Shown in pieces: positions 38,499 through 46,816 of a DNA stretch of 64,000 nucleotides (its first letter is position 1; each line of letters begins with the position of its first letter). Made by a program: the position numbers and the translations under genes. The notes beneath the pieces were generated by a model. The model saw only the letters and a program-made list of their open reading frames with translations, was not told the DNA's origin and did not search any database. The stretch covers positions 1,736,001 through 1,800,000 of the forward strand of contig NZ_JAHCDN010000001.1 of assembly GCF_018413605.1 (NCBI RefSeq), read 5' to 3'. This DNA is from Variovorax sp. PCZ-1. GTDB taxonomy: Bacteria > Pseudomonadota > Gammaproteobacteria > Burkholderiales > Burkholderiaceae_C.

Positions 38499-38560
38499 CA
38501 TATTCCATAGCACTCTGCGCAATAAATATGCCGGCAAAGTGCTCAAAAACCTCAAGAACA
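38499..38560 (+). repeat. Dispersed short repeat, copy 6
   Basis: Contains CATAGCACTCTGCGCAATAA followed by ATATGCCGG and GTGCTCAAAAAC. It sits directly before the 203-bp inverted-repeat element. Confidence 0.75.
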
Positions 38561-38566
38561 CTGAAA

Positions 38567-38769
38567 AGCGGCCAGCGGCAGGGCTTGGCGCAAGCAGTGA
38601 GCCCCGAGCTGGAAGCGCGCAGCTTTCACAGGTAAAGCGCACAGCGCTTTAGCAAAAACGTGTTTGAGCGTCAGCGAGTTGTTTTTGCGGCCTTTGAAAG
38701 CGAGCACTGCACATGCTCCCCGCGAAGCGGGTCGGGGCGGGCTTGCGCTAAGCCCTGCCGCTGGCCGCT
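38567..38769. repeat. 203-bp element with 29-bp inverted arms and nested hairpins
   Basis: Arms 38567-38595 and 38741-38769 pair over 29 bases with a single G-T position. Inside, GCCCCGA (38601-38607) pairs with TCGGGGC (38732-38738). Three further hairpins are AAAGCGC / GCGCTTT (38634-38650), CAAAAAC / GTTTTTG (38653-38659 with 38680-38686) and CCCGC-GAA-GCGGG. No credible gene lies in it. It may be a miniature mobile element or a structured RNA; no target-site duplication is visible. Confidence 0.75.
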
Positions 38770-38844
38770 GTTCCGCCCCAATCCAGCAGCAATGAATCTG
38801 CCTTCGTCGTAGGCTGCTCAGATTCAACAGCCAATTTGTATAAG

Positions 38845-39372
38845 TCAAGCACCTGCTTTTATGAAGCCTTGAACAAAAGCGTACATCGTCAAAGCAAGGA
38901 CGCCTGCAACCAACCACCAAGGAACCGATTGATCATTGGGGTTCGGAGTTTTCTTGATATCGCCTTTCAATGCGCGTACCCAAGAAACTGGTTCAACCTC
39001 TTCATTTTTGCTCTTACCAAACAAACGCTTGCCAATAATTAGCTCTATGCCTGCAAGGAAGACTCCCCCACATAGCCAGATCCAGACACCAGCAACAGCC
39101 AGTCGAAATACAAGATCATCTGACGGATCCATGTTGGGTTTTCCCGACGAGGATTTTGGCAGCGATGGGATTACTCCAGAGCTGTAGAAAAGGTATACCA
39201 AAAGCGCCAAAAACGCTGATGAAATAGCAACTACATAGACTCCGATAACAATTTCGGCTTTTCTATCCGAGAGCAGTTTCAGAGCTTTCGCTGCATAGAC
39301 GATGCATGGGCAAAGAACAATGCCAAAGAACAAAACCCATGCTTGAAAGTAGGTGAGCAACAAATCGCTCAC
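38845..39372 (-). CDS. Multi-pass membrane protein coupled to leuA, unknown function
   Basis: 175 residues, GTG start 39372 overlapping the leuA stop (GTGA), so translation is likely coupled. Four hydrophobic segments: [60 protein letters not shown] and [19 protein letters not shown]. Base composition is more AT-rich than leuA. No family recognised. No known leucine-pathway role; it may be a recent insertion after leuA. Confidence 0.72.
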   Translation of the reverse strand: MSDLLLTYFQAWVLFFGIVLCPCIVYAAKALKLLSDRKAEIVIGVYVVAISSAFLALLVYLFYSSGVIPSLPKSSSGKPNMDPSDDLVFRLAVAGVWIWLCGGVFLAGIELIIGKRLFGKSKNEEVEPVSWVRALKGDIKKTPNPNDQSVPWWLVAGVLALTMYAFVQGFIKAGA

Positions 39373-40925
39373 CCCTGCGCAGCAATCTTCTCCGCCTTGC
39401 TATGCAACTTATTAAGCGCAGAAAGATAAGCCTTCGCCGAAGCAACAACGATGTCGGGATCTGCGCCGACGCCGTTGACGGTGCGGCCGCTGTTTTGCAG
39501 CCGCACCGTCACTTCGCCCTGTGACTCGGTCGATCCGCTGATGGCGTTGACCGAGTACAGCACCATCTCCGCGCCGCTTTTGACGTGCGCTTCGATAGCC
39601 TTGAGCGAGGCATCGACCGGCCCATTGCCGCTCGACTCTCCGCGAATTTCTTTGCCGCCCACCGTGATCACGATGGAGGCCTGCGGCTTCTCGCCCGTCT
39701 CGCTGCGTTGCGAGAGGGAGATGAAGCCGAAGTGTTCTTTCTCTGCTGTGACGGCCTCATCGCTCACGAGCGCGAGGATGTCTTCGTCAAAAATCTCAGC
39801 CTTCTTATCGGCCAGCTCTTTGAAGGCCATGAAGGCGGTGTTGATCTCAGCTTCTGAGCCGAGCACCACGCCCAAATCTTGCAAGCGCTGCTTGAAGGCA
39901 TTGCGGCCTGAGAGTTTGCCCAAAACGATCTTGTTGGCGCTCCAGCCCACATCTTCCGCGCGCATGATTTCGTAGGTATCGCGCGCTTTGAGCACGCCGT
40001 CTTGGTGGATGCCGCTGGCGTGCGCGAATGCGTTTGCACCGACCACCGCTTTATTCGGCTGCACCACGAAGCCTGTGGTTTGGCTCACCATTTTGCTCGC
40101 GGAGAGGATTTGCACGGTGTCGATGCCCATGCTCAGGTTGAAATAGTCTTTGCGCGTTTTCACGGCCATGACGATTTCTTCCAAGCTGCAATTGCCAGCG
40201 CGCTCGCCCAAGCCGTTGATCGTGCACTCCACTTGGCGCGCGCCGCCGATTTTTACGCCCGCCAAGCTGTTGGCCACGGCCATGCCCAAGTCGTTGTGGC
40301 AATGCACGCTCCAGATGGCTTTGTCTGAATTGGGAATACGTTCGCGCAAAGTTTTGATGAAGTTGCCATAGAGCTCAGGAATCGCATAGCCCACGGTATC
40401 GGGAATGTTCAGCGTGGTCGCGCCTTCATTGATCACAGCTTCCAACACGCGGCACAAGAAATCCACATCGCTGCGGTAGCCATCTTCCGGGCTGAACTCA
40501 ATATCGGCACACAGGTTGCGCGCAAAGCGAACCGATTGCTTGGCCTGCTCAAACACCTGATCCGGTGTCATGCGCAGCTTCTTTTCCATGTGCAAGGGGC
40601 TGGTGGCGATGAAGGTGTGAATGCGGGCGCGCTCTGCGCCTTTTAAGGCTGCTGCGGCTTGGCCGATATCGCGGTCGTTCGCACGAGCTAGGGAGCAGAC
40701 GGTGGAATCTTTGATCACATTGGCAATCGCTTGCACGCATTCAAAATCACCATTGGAGCTGGCCGCAAAGCCCGCTTCGATCACATCAACTTTCAGGCGC
40801 TCCAACTGGCGGGCGATACGCAGCTTCTCATCTTTGGTCATCGAAGCACCGGGCGACTGCTCGCCATCGCGCAGCGTGGTGTCGAAAATAATCAATTTTT
40901 CTGGGGTAGCTGCTGTTGCGTTCAT
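39369..40925 (-). CDS. leuA: 2-isopropylmalate synthase
   Basis: First committed step of leucine synthesis: acetyl-CoA plus 2-oxoisovalerate. 518 residues. The TIM-barrel catalytic domain opens with [19 protein letters not shown]; the metal motif is [17 protein letters not shown] and the glycine-rich [20 protein letters not shown] follows. The C-terminal ~130 residues are the leucine-binding regulatory domain ([36 protein letters not shown]), so feedback inhibition is expected. Its expression appears to be controlled by the leader and attenuator at 40960-41086. Confidence 0.97.
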   Translation of the reverse strand: MNATAATPEKLIIFDTTLRDGEQSPGASMTKDEKLRIARQLERLKVDVIEAGFAASSNGDFECVQAIANVIKDSTVCSLARANDRDIGQAAAALKGAERARIHTFIATSPLHMEKKLRMTPDQVFEQAKQSVRFARNLCADIEFSPEDGYRSDVDFLCRVLEAVINEGATTLNIPDTVGYAIPELYGNFIKTLRERIPNSDKAIWSVHCHNDLGMAVANSLAGVKIGGARQVECTINGLGERAGNCSLEEIVMAVKTRKDYFNLSMGIDTVQILSASKMVSQTTGFVVQPNKAVVGANAFAHASGIHQDGVLKARDTYEIMRAEDVGWSANKIVLGKLSGRNAFKQRLQDLGVVLGSEAEINTAFMAFKELADKKAEIFDEDILALVSDEAVTAEKEHFGFISLSQRSETGEKPQASIVITVGGKEIRGESSGNGPVDASLKAIEAHVKSGAEMVLYSVNAISGSTESQGEVTVRLQNSGRTVNGVGADPDIVVASAKAYLSALNKLHSKAEKIAAQG

Positions 40926-40959
40926 AAGTGGCTCCGAAAAGATGAAGGTAAAAAATGAA

Positions 40960-41003
40960 AGAGAAAAAACAAAAAGGCCCGTTGGGTTGATTCAACGGGC
41001 CTT
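40960..41003 (-). promoter_or_regulatory. leuA attenuator (intrinsic terminator in the leader)
   Basis: On the minus strand AAGGCCCGTTG pairs with CAACGGGCCTT (40974-40984 with 40993-41003), followed by TTTTTGTTTTTTC. It lies between the Leu-rich leader peptide and leuA, about 35 bases before the leuA start. Segments such as GAGTTGG at the leader stop can pair with CCAAAC or CCAAC downstream, offering alternative structures. Confidence 0.85.
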
Positions 41004-41029
41004 AAGAGTTTGGGTTATGTGCTCGCGCG

Positions 41030-41086
41030 TTACCAACTCCGCCCGGGGGGCAGTAGAAGAATAAGGGCGAGCGAAATTCGATTCAT
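41030..41086 (-). CDS. leuL: leu leader peptide (attenuation)
   Basis: An 18-codon frame, MNRISLALILLLPPGRSW, then TAA. Five of 18 codons are Leu (CTC, CTT, CTT, CTA, CTG) and two Ile, clustered at codons 4-12, and a terminator follows 27 bases later ahead of leuA. This is the classical ribosome-stalling attenuation layout. No Shine-Dalgarno precedes ATG 41086; the predicted transcription start falls on its A, so the peptide may be translated leaderless. Confidence 0.82.
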   Translation of the reverse strand: MNRISLALILLLPPGRSW

Positions 41087-41121
41087 GAGTTGGAATATAG
41101 CACAGATGTTTTTAAGTGCAA
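41087..41121 (-). promoter_or_regulatory. Predicted leuA promoter
   Basis: On the minus strand: -35 TTGCAC (41121-41116), 16-base spacer, -10 TATATT (41099-41094). Seven bases after the -10 lies the A of the leader ATG (41086). Confidence 0.6.
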
Positions 41122-41137
41122 GCATCGTGATCCCATC

Positions 41138-42256
41138 TCAAAATAATGCTGTCTGCCTCGCATCTGGCGATGGTGGCACGAACTGCGAGAGATCAAGCTG
41201 CACACCCTCACGGTTAAAACCATGCTTGCGGCAAGCAGTTTCAAAGCGTTTTTTGATCAGTTCTGCCCAAATGCCCTGCCCCTTCATGCGCGTCGCGAAA
41301 TTCGCGTCGTAATCCATCCCACCACGCATCTCTTGCACCCGCGCCATCACGCGCTCAGCACGTTGCGGGTAATGTGAGCTAAGCCATTGGCGAAAGAGTG
41401 GCGAGATTTCCCAAGGCAGGCGAATCACGGTGTAGAAAGCCGTGCGAGCACCAGCATCCCAAGCAGCTTCTAAGACTTGTTCCATGTCTTCGTTGATGAA
41501 TGGAATCTGCGGCGCAACGCTCACACCTACAGGCACGCCCACGCTGGCGAGCTTGCGAATCACCTGCAAGCGCCGATGCGGTGCGGCAGCGCGCGGCTCC
41601 AAAATGCGCGCAAGCTTTGCATCCATCGTGGTGATCGTCACATATACAGCCACGAGCTTGCGTTGCGCCATCGGCACGAGCAAATCCAAATCGCGCTCCA
41701 CTCCGCTAGATTTCGTCACCAAGCTCATCGGATGGCCAACCTCAGCCATCAGCTCAATCACTGAGCGCGTGAGCTTGAGCTCGCGCTCGGCAGGCTGATA
41801 GCAATCAGTGGCTGAGCCGATATTGATGAGTTGGGGAATGTAGTGCTTGCGCGAAAGCTCCGCGCGTAACACCTGCGCGATATTGCTCTTGGCAATGATC
41901 TGCGTCTCAAAATCCAAACCTGGCGAAAGATTGAGATAGCTATGCGTGGGCCGCGCATAGCAATAAATGCAACCATGCTCACAGCCGCGATACGGGTTCA
42001 CCGAATAGTCAAAATAAATATCCGGCGAATCATTCTTGTTGATCGCCGTGCGCGCCTCCTCAATCCGCACCTGAGTGGCAGGTGGCAAGAGGCTCGCAGC
42101 TTCCATCGCCCCTAAATCCAACGTGTCCCACCCATCGTCAAACTGGGCTCTCTCGTCTTGGTTAAACCGATGCGTGATCTTGCTCACCGCCCCTCGCCCT
42201 TTGAGCGCGCTCAGAGGGATGAGGGTTTCGGGGACAGGGATGGAATGCTTGGCCAC
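41138..42256 (-). CDS. PA0069-family radical SAM protein (SplB-related)
   Basis: 372 residues from GTG 42256. The radical-SAM cluster motif is CEHGCIYC (Cys92, Cys96, Cys99) within NPYRGCEHGCIYCYARPTH. The family is related to spore-photoproduct-lyase-like enzymes and its reaction is unknown. A near-consensus LexA box lies 12 bases upstream, suggesting DNA-damage control; from memory, PA0069 of Pseudomonas is a LexA target. Followed by the leu leader region. Confidence 0.9.
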   Translation of the reverse strand: MAKHSIPVPETLIPLSALKGRGAVSKITHRFNQDERAQFDDGWDTLDLGAMEAASLLPPATQVRIEEARTAINKNDSPDIYFDYSVNPYRGCEHGCIYCYARPTHSYLNLSPGLDFETQIIAKSNIAQVLRAELSRKHYIPQLINIGSATDCYQPAERELKLTRSVIELMAEVGHPMSLVTKSSGVERDLDLLVPMAQRKLVAVYVTITTMDAKLARILEPRAAAPHRRLQVIRKLASVGVPVGVSVAPQIPFINEDMEQVLEAAWDAGARTAFYTVIRLPWEISPLFRQWLSSHYPQRAERVMARVQEMRGGMDYDANFATRMKGQGIWAELIKKRFETACRKHGFNREGVQLDLSQFVPPSPDARQTALF

Positions 42257-42267
42257 GGCCTATAATA

Positions 42268-42283
42268 CTGTATATAAATACAT
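42268..42283 (-). promoter_or_regulatory. LexA (SOS) box
   Basis: CTGT-ATATAAAT-ACAT against the consensus CTGT-N8-ACAG: 7 of 8 fixed positions match and the spacer is AT-only as expected. The extended text TACTGTATATAAATACATAT also resembles the E. coli box. It lies 12 bases before the radical SAM start. Confidence 0.75.
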
Positions 42284-42420
42284 ATTACAATCATCGAAAT
42301 CTATTGGCATAGACTGCGTGTCAACAGCAATGTACGTTCGTCATTTCTTTACATTAGCGTTTAAAGTATTAAAGATCAGTGTAAGCCTTTGATTTAATTT
42401 GGTATTTTCAGCACTTATCT

Positions 42421-43575
42421 ATGTCAGACAGCGTCTTCATGAAAAGTATTCAGGCATTGATTGCCATTCCACTTCTTACGATGATACAAATGGCTGCCGC
42501 TCAATCTGGATGCTCTCAAGGATTTATTAATCCGCATCGACTTTATTTGCACAACGAAGCAAAGGCCTCGGTTACGCCACTGTCTCTGGCTGCTGGCGAG
42601 CCTCTGGGCACTGTCATGTACAAGGCGCGCAAAGACTCTCAATTGAGCAGCTTGGACGACTATCTGGGCAAATTCTGCACGACAGGATTTCTGGTGCTGC
42701 ACAAGGGACAGGTTGTTTTCGAGAAGTATCAGCAAGGTGTGCGGCCAGACGACATGCTGCTATCAGCGTCGATGTCCAAGACCATCCTTTCTCTGATCAT
42801 GGGGGTGGCCATTGCGGAAGGCAAACTGGCATTGAATGATCGCGTTCAAGATATCCTGCCAGACTTCAAAGATAGTGCGTTCGCAGATAACACGATCGAA
42901 GAACTTCTATGCATGACTACAGGGGTTGAGCTGAAGAATTCTTACGTGCGGGGCGAGACCTCGGACAATCAGGCGACGAACCCCATGATTTCGCCTCGCC
43001 AAAATATGCGCTCGTACCTGAGTCAAAAGAAGGGGCTTGCAGCAGCAGGAAAGCGGTTCGACTACAACGGAGCGGTGTCAGCATTACTTGGGCTCACGCT
43101 TAGTGCTCGTACCGGCAAAAGCAATACGGACTATCTGGCGGAGAAGATATGGCAGCCTATGGGGGCAAAGAGCAACGGTTACTGGATTAAAAACAATAAC
43201 GGTGAAGAAGGCGTACAGGGGCAATTTGCCGCTACGTTAAGCGACTATGCCAAGCTCGGCTATCTGGTGATGAACCAAGGAGCCATAAACGGGAAGCAGC
43301 TGATTCCTGCGTCTTGGATTGCACATATGACCACCCTCAGACGAGATCTGCCTCAATCCTCCGGGCCGCCCTACTATGGCTTACATGTCTGGATACCACA
43401 GGCTGCTGGTGGAAGATCGTTTTTCTGGGGCACCAACGGACAAAATATTTTCGTCGATCCCATTGCACAAGTCGTTATTGTCCACACAGGCAACAGCCCC
43501 AATGCAGAATTCCATGGCAACGATCATCTATTTCCGTTGCGGGATGCAATTGTGACCAAGCTATCAAGTCGATAA
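42421..43575 (+). CDS. Exported serine hydrolase, beta-lactamase/class C family
   Basis: 384 residues. Signal peptide in MKSIQALIAIPLLTMIQMAA (starting at either 42421 or 42439; neither has a clear ribosome binding site). The S-x-x-K catalytic motif is SMSK with Ser117-Lys120, the Y-x-N-like element is FDYNGA, and HTGN near the end fits the third motif. The family includes class C beta-lactamases, D-peptidases and esterases such as EstB; resistance is not implied. Convergent with thrS, 17 bases between stops. Its upstream region is AT-rich. Confidence 0.87.
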   Translation: MSDSVFMKSIQALIAIPLLTMIQMAAAQSGCSQGFINPHRLYLHNEAKASVTPLSLAAGEPLGTVMYKARKDSQLSSLDDYLGKFCTTGFLVLHKGQVVFEKYQQGVRPDDMLLSASMSKTILSLIMGVAIAEGKLALNDRVQDILPDFKDSAFADNTIEELLCMTTGVELKNSYVRGETSDNQATNPMISPRQNMRSYLSQKKGLAAAGKRFDYNGAVSALLGLTLSARTGKSNTDYLAEKIWQPMGAKSNGYWIKNNNGEEGVQGQFAATLSDYAKLGYLVMNQGAINGKQLIPASWIAHMTTLRRDLPQSSGPPYYGLHVWIPQAAGGRSFFWGTNGQNIFVDPIAQVVIVHTGNSPNAEFHGNDHLFPLRDAIVTKLSSR

Positions 43576-43592
43576 ATGGGCTGAATGGATAG

Positions 43593-45500
43593 TCAAACCT
43601 TCTCAGCAATCGCCTTCTGAATCAAAGCCACAGCATCAGCCAAGGGCATCACCGTCCCTTGCGTCGCACCACGCGCGCGAACGGCGATCGTGCCGGTTTC
43701 TACTTCGCGGTCGCCCATGACCAATATGTACGGGATTTTCTTGGAGGCGGCTTCGGCGATCTTGCGGGTGATTTTCTCGCCGCGCGTATCGGTCTCTACA
43801 CGCAGGCCAGCGGTGCGAAGCTGCGCGGCCACTTTTGGCACATGGTCGGCTTGCGCATCGGTGATGTTGCAGACCACAGCTTGCACAGGCGCGAGCCATG
43901 CTGGGAGCGCGCCTGCGTGTTGCTCGATCAAGATACCGATGAAACGCTCCAAGCTGCCAACGATGGCGCGGTGGAGGACGATGGGGCGTTTGCGGACGCC
44001 ATCGCTATCGACGAAATCTGCATCTAAGCGTTCGGGCAAATTCGGATCGACCTGAATCGTGCCGCATTGCCATGGGCGGCCTAGCGCGTCTTTCAGCGTG
44101 TATTCGATCTTCGGGCCATAGAAAGCGCCCTCGCCTGGCAGGTATTCGAAATCGCAGCCGCTGGCCTTCAAACCTTCGGCGAGCGCGGCTTCGGCTTTGT
44201 CCCAGCTCTCTTCGGTGCCGATGCGTTTTTCGGGGCGGGTGGAGAGCTTGTAGATGATGTTGTTGAAGCCGAAATCGGCATAGACTTTTTTCAGCAGCGT
44301 GGTGAAGGCAATCACCTCGGATTGGATTTGATCTTCGGTACAGAAGATGTGGCCATCGTCTTGCGTGAACGCGCGCACGCGCATGATGCCGTGCAGCCCG
44401 CCGGTGGGCTCATTGCGATGGCAGTTGCCGAATTCGCCGTAGCGCAGGGGCAGATCGCGGTAGCTCTTGATGCCTTGCTTGAAGATCAAGATGTGGCCGG
44501 GGCAGTTCATCGGCTTCAAAGCGTAATCACGCTTTTCGCTCTCAGTGACGAACATGTTTTCGCGGTATTTATCCCAATGGCCAGTCTTCTCCCACAGGCT
44601 CTGATCGAGAATCTGGGGGCCTTTGACCTCTTGGTAGCCGTTGTCGGTATACACCTTGCGCATGTATTGCTCAACCTGCTGCCACAGCGTCCAGCCCTTG
44701 GGATGCCAAAACACGGTGCCAGGGCTGTGCTCATCAATGTGGAACATATCCAGCTCTTTGCCGAGCTTGCGGTGATCGCGCTTTTCGGCCTCTTCGAGCA
44801 TGGTGAGGTGCTGCGCCAAATCTTCTTTGCTCGCAAACGCCACGCCATACACGCGCTGCAGCATCTCGTTGCGATGATCGCCGCGCCAATACGCGCCGGC
44901 CACTTTCATGAGCTTGAAGAATTTGAGCTTGCCTGTGCTGGGCACGTGAGGGCCACGGCACAGATCTTCAAACGCGCCTTCGCGATACAAGCTCACCTCT
45001 TGGCCTGCGGGGATGCTGCCGATGATCTCGGCTTTGTAATGCTCGCCTAGGCTTTTGAAATATTCCACAGCCTCATCGCGCGGGAGAACGCGGCGCGTGA
45101 CTTTCTCATCCTTCGCGGCGAGCTCGCCCATCTTCTTTTCAATCGCAGCCAAATCCTCTGGCGTGAACGGGCGTTTGTAGGAAAAGTCGTAATAAAAGCC
45201 GTGCTCAATCACGGGGCCAATCGTGACTTGCGCCTCGGGGAACAGCTCTTTCACCGCATAGGCTAGCAGGTGAGCCGTCGAGTGGCGAATCATCTCCAAG
45301 CCATCGGCATCTTTGGCGGTGATGATGGACAGCTTGGCATCTTTTTGAATAGTGAAACTGGTATCGACCAAGTTGCCGTCAACCTTGCCGCCGAGCGCGG
45401 CCTTCGCCAAGCCAGCGCCAATTGAAGCGGCCACGTCAAACACCGTCACAGCTTGCTCAAAGCTGCGCTGCGAACCATCGGGCAAAGTGATCTGAACCAT
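43593..45500 (-). CDS. thrS: Threonine-tRNA ligase
   Basis: Charges tRNA-Thr. Start at 45500 ([20 protein letters not shown]), 9 bases after GAGG; 635 residues, the usual length. TGS domain at the N-terminus, then the editing domain ([20 protein letters not shown], the HxxxH element, and a later Cys/His site), the class II core ([20 protein letters not shown], the motif 2 loop) and the anticodon-binding domain. infC, which follows thrS in most related bacteria, is absent; a convergent hydrolase is there instead. Preceded by a Thr-rich leader and terminator. Confidence 0.97.
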   Translation of the reverse strand: MVQITLPDGSQRSFEQAVTVFDVAASIGAGLAKAALGGKVDGNLVDTSFTIQKDAKLSIITAKDADGLEMIRHSTAHLLAYAVKELFPEAQVTIGPVIEHGFYYDFSYKRPFTPEDLAAIEKKMGELAAKDEKVTRRVLPRDEAVEYFKSLGEHYKAEIIGSIPAGQEVSLYREGAFEDLCRGPHVPSTGKLKFFKLMKVAGAYWRGDHRNEMLQRVYGVAFASKEDLAQHLTMLEEAEKRDHRKLGKELDMFHIDEHSPGTVFWHPKGWTLWQQVEQYMRKVYTDNGYQEVKGPQILDQSLWEKTGHWDKYRENMFVTESEKRDYALKPMNCPGHILIFKQGIKSYRDLPLRYGEFGNCHRNEPTGGLHGIMRVRAFTQDDGHIFCTEDQIQSEVIAFTTLLKKVYADFGFNNIIYKLSTRPEKRIGTEESWDKAEAALAEGLKASGCDFEYLPGEGAFYGPKIEYTLKDALGRPWQCGTIQVDPNLPERLDADFVDSDGVRKRPIVLHRAIVGSLERFIGILIEQHAGALPAWLAPVQAVVCNITDAQADHVPKVAAQLRTAGLRVETDTRGEKITRKIAEAASKKIPYILVMGDREVETGTIAVRARGATQGTVMPLADAVALIQKAIAEKV

Positions 45501-45530
45501 CTCAAACATCCTCAAAACAAGTCAAACGGG

Positions 45531-45561
45531 CATAAAAAAAGCGGCTTGGAAGAAGCCGCTT
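45531..45561 (-). promoter_or_regulatory. thrS attenuator (intrinsic terminator before thrS)
   Basis: On the minus strand AAGCGGCTT-CTTCC-AAGCCGCTT (45561-45539) runs directly into a string of T's. Only about 17 bases separate the T-run from the thrS ribosome binding site, so no promoter fits in between and thrS must be transcribed through it. Confidence 0.82.
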
Positions 45562-45567
45562 ACTATA

Positions 45568-45612
45568 AAATTAGTAGCACTCAGCGCAGATTCCACGCCG
45601 GCTTCTGCCATA
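45568..45612 (+). repeat. Dispersed short repeat, copy 7 (inside the thrS leader)
   Basis: Contains TTAGTAGCACTCAGCGCAGA, then TTCCACGCCGGC. It supplies the antisense of the last third of the Thr-rich leader peptide and its stop. Confidence 0.7.
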
Positions 45613-45649
45613 TTTGGCATAAAAAAGCGGTCGTAGTTCGCGGTGTCAT
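45581..45649 (-). CDS. Thr-rich leader peptide of thrS (attenuation)
   Basis: A 22-codon frame beginning MTPRTTTAFLCQIWQ and ending in AWNLR then TGA. Four of the first seven codons are Thr, one each of ACA, ACT, ACG and ACC, so any uncharged tRNA-Thr isoacceptor would stall the ribosome. The terminator begins 20 bases after the stop. AAAGG lies about 11 bases upstream. TAAAAT near 45694 may be its -10. The combination strongly suggests ribosome-mediated attenuation of the synthetase gene. Confidence 0.72.
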   Translation of the reverse strand: MTPRTTTAFLCQIWQKPAWNLR

Positions 45650-45710
45650 AACCTGCATTGCCTTTCCCGAGCCTTGTGCGTTAAAAACAAGATTTTAGCT
45701 GATGCACAAC

Positions 45711-45920
45711 TCACAATGTGCCCACGATGGTGGACTCATCGTTTGGAGCGATATAGCCGCTACCGCCGCAGCGCAGGCAGCTGGTAATCAAAGTTTGCTT
45801 TTGGACTTCGAAATTTTCATTGATGTTTTCACTCTCAATACGAAGTTCTCCGGTGCCATGACAATCGCCACAAGGGCTGCGCACGAAGGCGCCGGTTTTG
45901 TCTGTATCAAAAGTGCTCAT
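45711..45920 (-). CDS. Small DnaJ-type zinc-finger protein
   Basis: 69 residues beginning MSTFDTDKTGAFVRSPCGDC. Two CxxCxGxG-type knuckles (CGDCHGTG and CLRCGGSG) are spaced as in the DnaJ cysteine-rich domain and should bind one zinc. GGAGACAGAA upstream is a good ribosome binding site. Such small proteins are common but uncharacterised; perhaps a chaperone or RNA cofactor. Divergent from rlmB. Confidence 0.82.
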   Translation of the reverse strand: MSTFDTDKTGAFVRSPCGDCHGTGELRIESENINENFEVQKQTLITSCLRCGGSGYIAPNDESTIVGTL

Positions 45921-46017
45921 TTCTGTCTCCTAAGCCACTGCCAAAACAGTGTAATACAAAGTGCGAAAAGTTTCAGCATTTTGTATCCAGCGTGCTTGGG
46001 CAAGTGATAATCGTGGC

Positions 46018-46806
46018 ATGGCTTCTTCTAACAAAATTCTCTATGGCTTTCATGCCGTAGGCGTGCGCCTCAAAACAGCCGCTCCATCCATTCTTGAACT
46101 GCACATCGACGTGACGCGACGTGATGCACGCATGAAGCAGTTTCAAGAGCGCGCCAAGGAAGCAGCGGCCAGCACGCCAGGCCTCAAACTCATCGAATCT
46201 GATGGCGCTCGCCTCACGCGTATGTGTGGGGGCATGATGCACCAAGGCGTCGTGGCTGTTGTCAATCCTTTGGTGCAAGCTCGCTCTGTGGATGATGTGC
46301 TGGAGCAATTGGAAGCCGCTCAAACTAGTCAAGCACCACTCATCTTGGTACTTGATGGCGTGACAGATCCCCACAATCTCGGCGCTTGCCTGCGGGTGGC
46401 CGACGGCGCGGGCGTGCATGCCGTGATCGCACCGAAAGATCATGCCGTTGGCATCAACGCCACTGTCGCCAAAGTCGCTAGTGGCGCAGCAGAAACTGTG
46501 CCCTATCTGATGGTGACGAATCTCGCACGCACTTTGAATGAGCTCAAAGAGCGCAACATCTGGGTCATCGGCACCAGTGAAGACGCTGAAAAAACCATTC
46601 ACGACATCGACCTCAAAGGCCCAGTCGCTCTCGTGCTGGGCGCTGAAGGCCCCGGTATGCGCCAACTCACACGCAAGACCTGCGATGAGCTGGTGCGCAT
46701 TCCCATGCTCGGTGCGGTAGAGAGCTTGAATGTATCGGTGGCCAGTGCAGTGTGCTTGTATGAGGCGGTGAGGCAGCGCGCTTGTGCCAACCCATCAAGC
46801 TCTTGA
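46018..46806 (+). CDS. rlmB: 23S rRNA 2'-O-methyltransferase RlmB (SpoU family)
   Basis: Methylates G2251 of 23S rRNA in E. coli. Start at ATG 46018 (MASSNKILYGFHAVGVRLKT), 262 residues. N-terminal L30e-like substrate domain, then the knotted SPOUT domain: motif 1 LVLDGVTDPHNLGACLRVAD, motif 2 PVALVLGAEGPGMRQLTRKT, motif 3 IPMLGAVESLNVSVASAVCL. Its stop is 10 bases before the UGT-type gene, so it may head that operon. Confidence 0.95.
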   Translation: MASSNKILYGFHAVGVRLKTAAPSILELHIDVTRRDARMKQFQERAKEAAASTPGLKLIESDGARLTRMCGGMMHQGVVAVVNPLVQARSVDDVLEQLEAAQTSQAPLILVLDGVTDPHNLGACLRVADGAGVHAVIAPKDHAVGINATVAKVASGAAETVPYLMVTNLARTLNELKERNIWVIGTSEDAEKTIHDIDLKGPVALVLGAEGPGMRQLTRKTCDELVRIPMLGAVESLNVSVASAVCLYEAVRQRACANPSSS

Positions 46807-46816
46807 TCACCAACGG

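Noticed and set aside
38552-38920. 122-codon minus-strand frame in the gap before the leuA-coupled gene
   Set aside because: It is an accident of the inverted-repeat element it spans; composition is implausible and it overlaps the end of the membrane-protein gene.
42421-43575. Calling the serine hydrolase an antibiotic-resistance beta-lactamase
   Set aside because: The SxxK and YxN-like motifs mark the broad family, which is mostly esterases and peptidases; nothing specific to a class C beta-lactamase was seen.
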